Source: Glandiceps talaboti (Eukaryota > Hemichordata > Enteropneusta > Spengelidae). From it: a DNA stretch of 64,000 nucleotides. The first letter of the stretch is position 1, and every line of letters starts with the position of its first letter. Position numbers and translations under genes: made by a program. Positions 60,928-64,000 of this stretch are shown piece by piece. The DNA is taken from the NCBI RefSeq assembly GCF_964340395.1, contig NC_135550.1, positions 27,089,176 through 27,153,175 of the forward strand, in the 5' to 3' direction. Under the pieces are notes generated by a model. It saw nothing but the letters and a program-made list of their open reading frames with translations, searched no databases and was not told where the DNA came from.

Positions 60928-62355
60928 GACGGACAGTCTGGATGGACATGTTGCCAAGTAAATATCAGAACAACTGGACAGTCTGGACATGGTGCCATGT
61001 AAATATCAGAATGACTGACAGTCTGGACATGGTGCCATGTAAATGTCAGAACGACTGACAGTCTGGACATGCTGCCATGTAAATATCAGATTGATTGACA
61101 GTCTGGACATGGTGCCATGTAAATGTCAGAATGACTGACAGTCTGGACATGGTGCCATGTAAATGTCAGAATGACTGACAGTCTGGACATGGTGCCATGT
61201 AAATGTCAGAATGACTGACAGTCTGGACATGGTGCCATGTAAATGTCAGAATGACTGACAGTCTGGACATGCTGCCAGGTAAATATCAGATTGACTGACA
61301 GTCTGGACATGCTGCCATGTAAATGTCAGAACGACTGGACAGTATGGAGATGGTGCCATGTAAATGTCAGAATGACTAACAGTCTGGACATGGTGCCATG
61401 TAAATGTCAGAATGACTGACAGTCTGGACATGCTGCCAGGTAAATGTCAGAACAGCTGACAGTCTGGACATGGTGCCATGTAAATATCAGATTGATTGAC
61501 AGTCTGGACATGGTGCCATGTAAATATCAGAACGACTGACAGTCTGGACATGCTGCCATGTAAATGTCAGAACGGCTGACAGTATGGAGATGGTGCCATG
61601 TAAATGTCAGAACGCACGACTGACAGTCTGGACATGCTGCCATGTAAATATCACATTGATTGACAGTCTGGACATGGTGCCATGTAAATATCAGATTGAT
61701 TGACAGTCTAGACATGGTGCCATGTAAATGTCAGAACGACTGGACAGTATGGAGATGGTGCCATGTAAATGTCAGAACGACTGACAGTCTGGACATGCTG
61801 CCATGTAAATGTCAGAACGGCTGACAGTCTGGACATGCTGCCATGTAAATATCAGATTGATTGACAGTCTGGACATGGTGCCATGCAAATGTCAGAACGA
61901 CTGGACAGTATGGAGATGGTGCCATGTAAATGTCAGAACGACTGACAGTCTGGACATGCTGCCATGTAAATATCAGATTGATTGACAGTCTGGACATGGT
62001 GCCATGTAAATGTCAGAATGACTGACAGTCTGGACATGCTGCCATGTAAATATCAGATTGATTGACAGTCTGGACATGGTGCCATGCAAATGTCAGAACG
62101 ACTGGACAGCATGGAGATGGTGCCATGTAAATGTCAGAACGACTGACAGTCTGGACATGCTGCCATGTAAATATCAGATTGATTGACAGTCTGGACATGG
62201 TGCCATGCAAATGTCAGAACGACTGGACAGTATGGAGATGGTGCCATGTAAATGTCAGAACGACTGACAGTCTGGACATGCTGCCATGTAAATATCAGAT
62301 TGATTGACAGTCTGGACATGCTGCCATGTAAATGTCAGAATGACTGAGAGTATGG
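60928..62355. repeat. 40-bp minisatellite, about 35 copies
   Basis: Unit tgacagtctggacatggtgc catgtaaatgtcagaatgac, with variants gctgcc, atatcagattgatt, acgactggacagtatggag. From about 61590 a higher-order block of three to four units is itself repeated. Minus-strand open frames of 61-65 codons recur because 120 bp holds a whole number of codons. Only microhomology separates the copies, so the array is young or under active conversion. Confidence 0.97.
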
Positions 62356-62359
62356 ACAG

Positions 62360-64000
62360 GACTCTATTTCTCAATTTCTTAGGTTTAATAATACCATAGA
62401 TTTGCAATTTCCTATAGCTGTATGGATCTTCAATGATTCATAGCTATCATCTCCGCCTGATTGCAATGCTTGTTATGGATTCTTAGGTCAACACACTCGG
62501 CGACTTCAATCACACATAACCCAAGGCAGTAAGAAGCAAATGATTCAACATCCACCCGGGTCCCTGTCTTAACTAAAATTATTTATGTTTTGTTTTCTAA
62601 TGCCTTGGGCACAGCTTATCAAAAGTTGCAATGAAAAGACTATTGATGAACTGTTATGGTGCGAGTTAAGGGATGGATTGTGTCATTGTGTACAAAGAGT
62701 TGTTAGTGATTTCAGTCTTTTTGACTTCAAGATCGTTGAAATAGAAAATGTTCGAGCAAATTTGAATGGTTTACAAAGTTCCCATGGCATGGTTATCAGT
62801 CTTTTCATCACCAGGCTTGTAGATGTTGAATTCTAACATAAAATGGTTCCTATTTTAAGGAATATTGTGTCGTCCAAAACACAGGTGATTTGATTTTAAA
62901 AATAGAAATATCAGATTAGACATACAAAAGTATATTGATATTAGAATGAATATATCAGTCCATAAATTATCAATGAGACATAGTGTTATGTTTCATAGGG
63001 TTAGATTTTAATATGCTTAGATGTAGCTCTGCGATATTTCACTAATTTAATAATGATAATTTATGTGAGCTAACAAATATTATTATAACTCTGTTGTTTA
63101 TGTATAATGTTGTTGACATTTTACACTATGAAATAAACTACTTTTAGTCTACATAATTGTTGGTTAAATCAAATTAAAATGACTGAAGAATATCAGTTCA
63201 TTGAATTATGCAAATAATTATGTAGAAGTGTTGTGTAGTCTGTTGCAGTATAAATTGTGTGTCCAGTCCTGCCAGTAAAATTTCCCATTAAGATAAGTGT
63301 GAGAACACAGATTATGGCTGTATACTCCAGGGAAATCATACGGCATCATGAAGCTAACTGTATCCACCAATCAATCAATAGTCATCAGATGCCATAAAAA
63401 ACACCTTCTCATAAGAGTTTGTTTTGCTGACAATTTCTTGTCTAGAACATTAATGAATTGAGTGATTTTGTAACAAAATAAATAGATGTGTGAAGTCACC
63501 TTTAAAAGCTTCTGGCTTGTTGAATAGCATACATTTTATTGTGAGTGTAAGAATTGAAAGTCTAAATATTGACTTCTGATGTAGACGCCTTCTTTCTTCA
63601 TGTAAAAGATATTTTCAGTGATATTTTCTGTCTGGCAGTACTTGTCAAGTAGACAAATTAAAACTGAACATTGCAATTTAGCCATCAATGAACATCAATA
63701 AAACAAGTGAATTGTTGAAATGTGGTCCTGTTGACATTTTGTAACTCTTGAATTGTGTTAAAAATTGAATTAAAACTAAAAAAACAAAACAGTCTTTGTT
63801 ATGTACATGTGCCTTGTACATCAGACCTTTGCATCACCACATAAAACTGAAGGCTAACCATTTATCAAAATAGTAAAACGACTTCATATATACTACTTGT
63901 AAGCTGTAGTTGATTTGGTTTCCCTCTTAAAGTCTGATGAAACTACAGACAGAGTGCTTTTATCTAAATCAGAATAAATTCTGAAGAGGCGTCTCTTGAG
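62360..64000. other. No gene recognised
   Basis: A + strand frame at 62585-62836 (CNEKTIDELLWCELRDGLCH...) follows an acceptor-like gggcacag and looks somewhat protein-like, but no family is recognised. AATAAA occurs on the + strand near 63131, 63475 and 63697 and could end a transcript running through this region. Confidence 0.35.

Noticed and set aside
33710-64000. FUT8, the gene next to MAX in human, in the right half
   Set aside because: None of its conserved fucosyltransferase segments was seen on either strand.

Overview
This is animal nuclear DNA: AT-rich, with intron-rich genes, long introns, many micro- and minisatellites and old transposon pieces. The proteins and the linkage fit a marine invertebrate, probably a non-vertebrate deuterostome or another slowly evolving bilaterian; the sequence alone does not fix the species. 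Three conserved genes fill the first 33 kb, and the remaining 31 kb holds no gene I can recognise. REGION 1 (324-9913, + strand) is a complete 12-exon gene for the protein farnesyltransferase beta subunit (FNTB), 413 codons, with the zinc ligands intact. Its introns carry a LINE tail, an 11-bp minisatellite, a DNA element with 23-bp inverted termini and a foldback element. Minisatellites of 39 and 28 bp lie in the 3' flank. REGION 2 (15652 to at least 26091, - strand) is an orthologue of SPIDR, the scaffold protein involved in homologous recombination. Its conserved C-terminal half is clear over seven contiguous exons, and two further upstream exons align with the family. One exon (20225-21956) has become a giant coding minisatellite: 34 full 16-residue units plus a partial one, nearly all holding an S-Q dipeptide, the ATM/ATR target motif. 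REGION 3 (27670-32997, - strand) is a complete five-exon MAX gene (bHLH-zipper partner of MYC), 180 codons, including a small frame-neutral exon in the place where vertebrates have an alternatively spliced one. FNTB and MAX are convergent neighbours here and, as I recall, in human (14q23), so the pair looks like ancient linkage with SPIDR lying between them. REGION 4 (33.1-64 kb) starts with a probable divergent promoter next to MAX and a likely non-coding + strand first exon. It continues as long intronic or intergenic DNA with satellites (44, 16, 4 and 40 bp units), dispersed repeats and a few exon-like but unidentified segments. No tRNA, rRNA, CRISPR or retroviral element was recognised. 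The most interesting observation is the S-Q-rich repeat exon in a DNA-repair scaffold, in which every unit also carries a copy of the 5' splice site used at the end of the exon.
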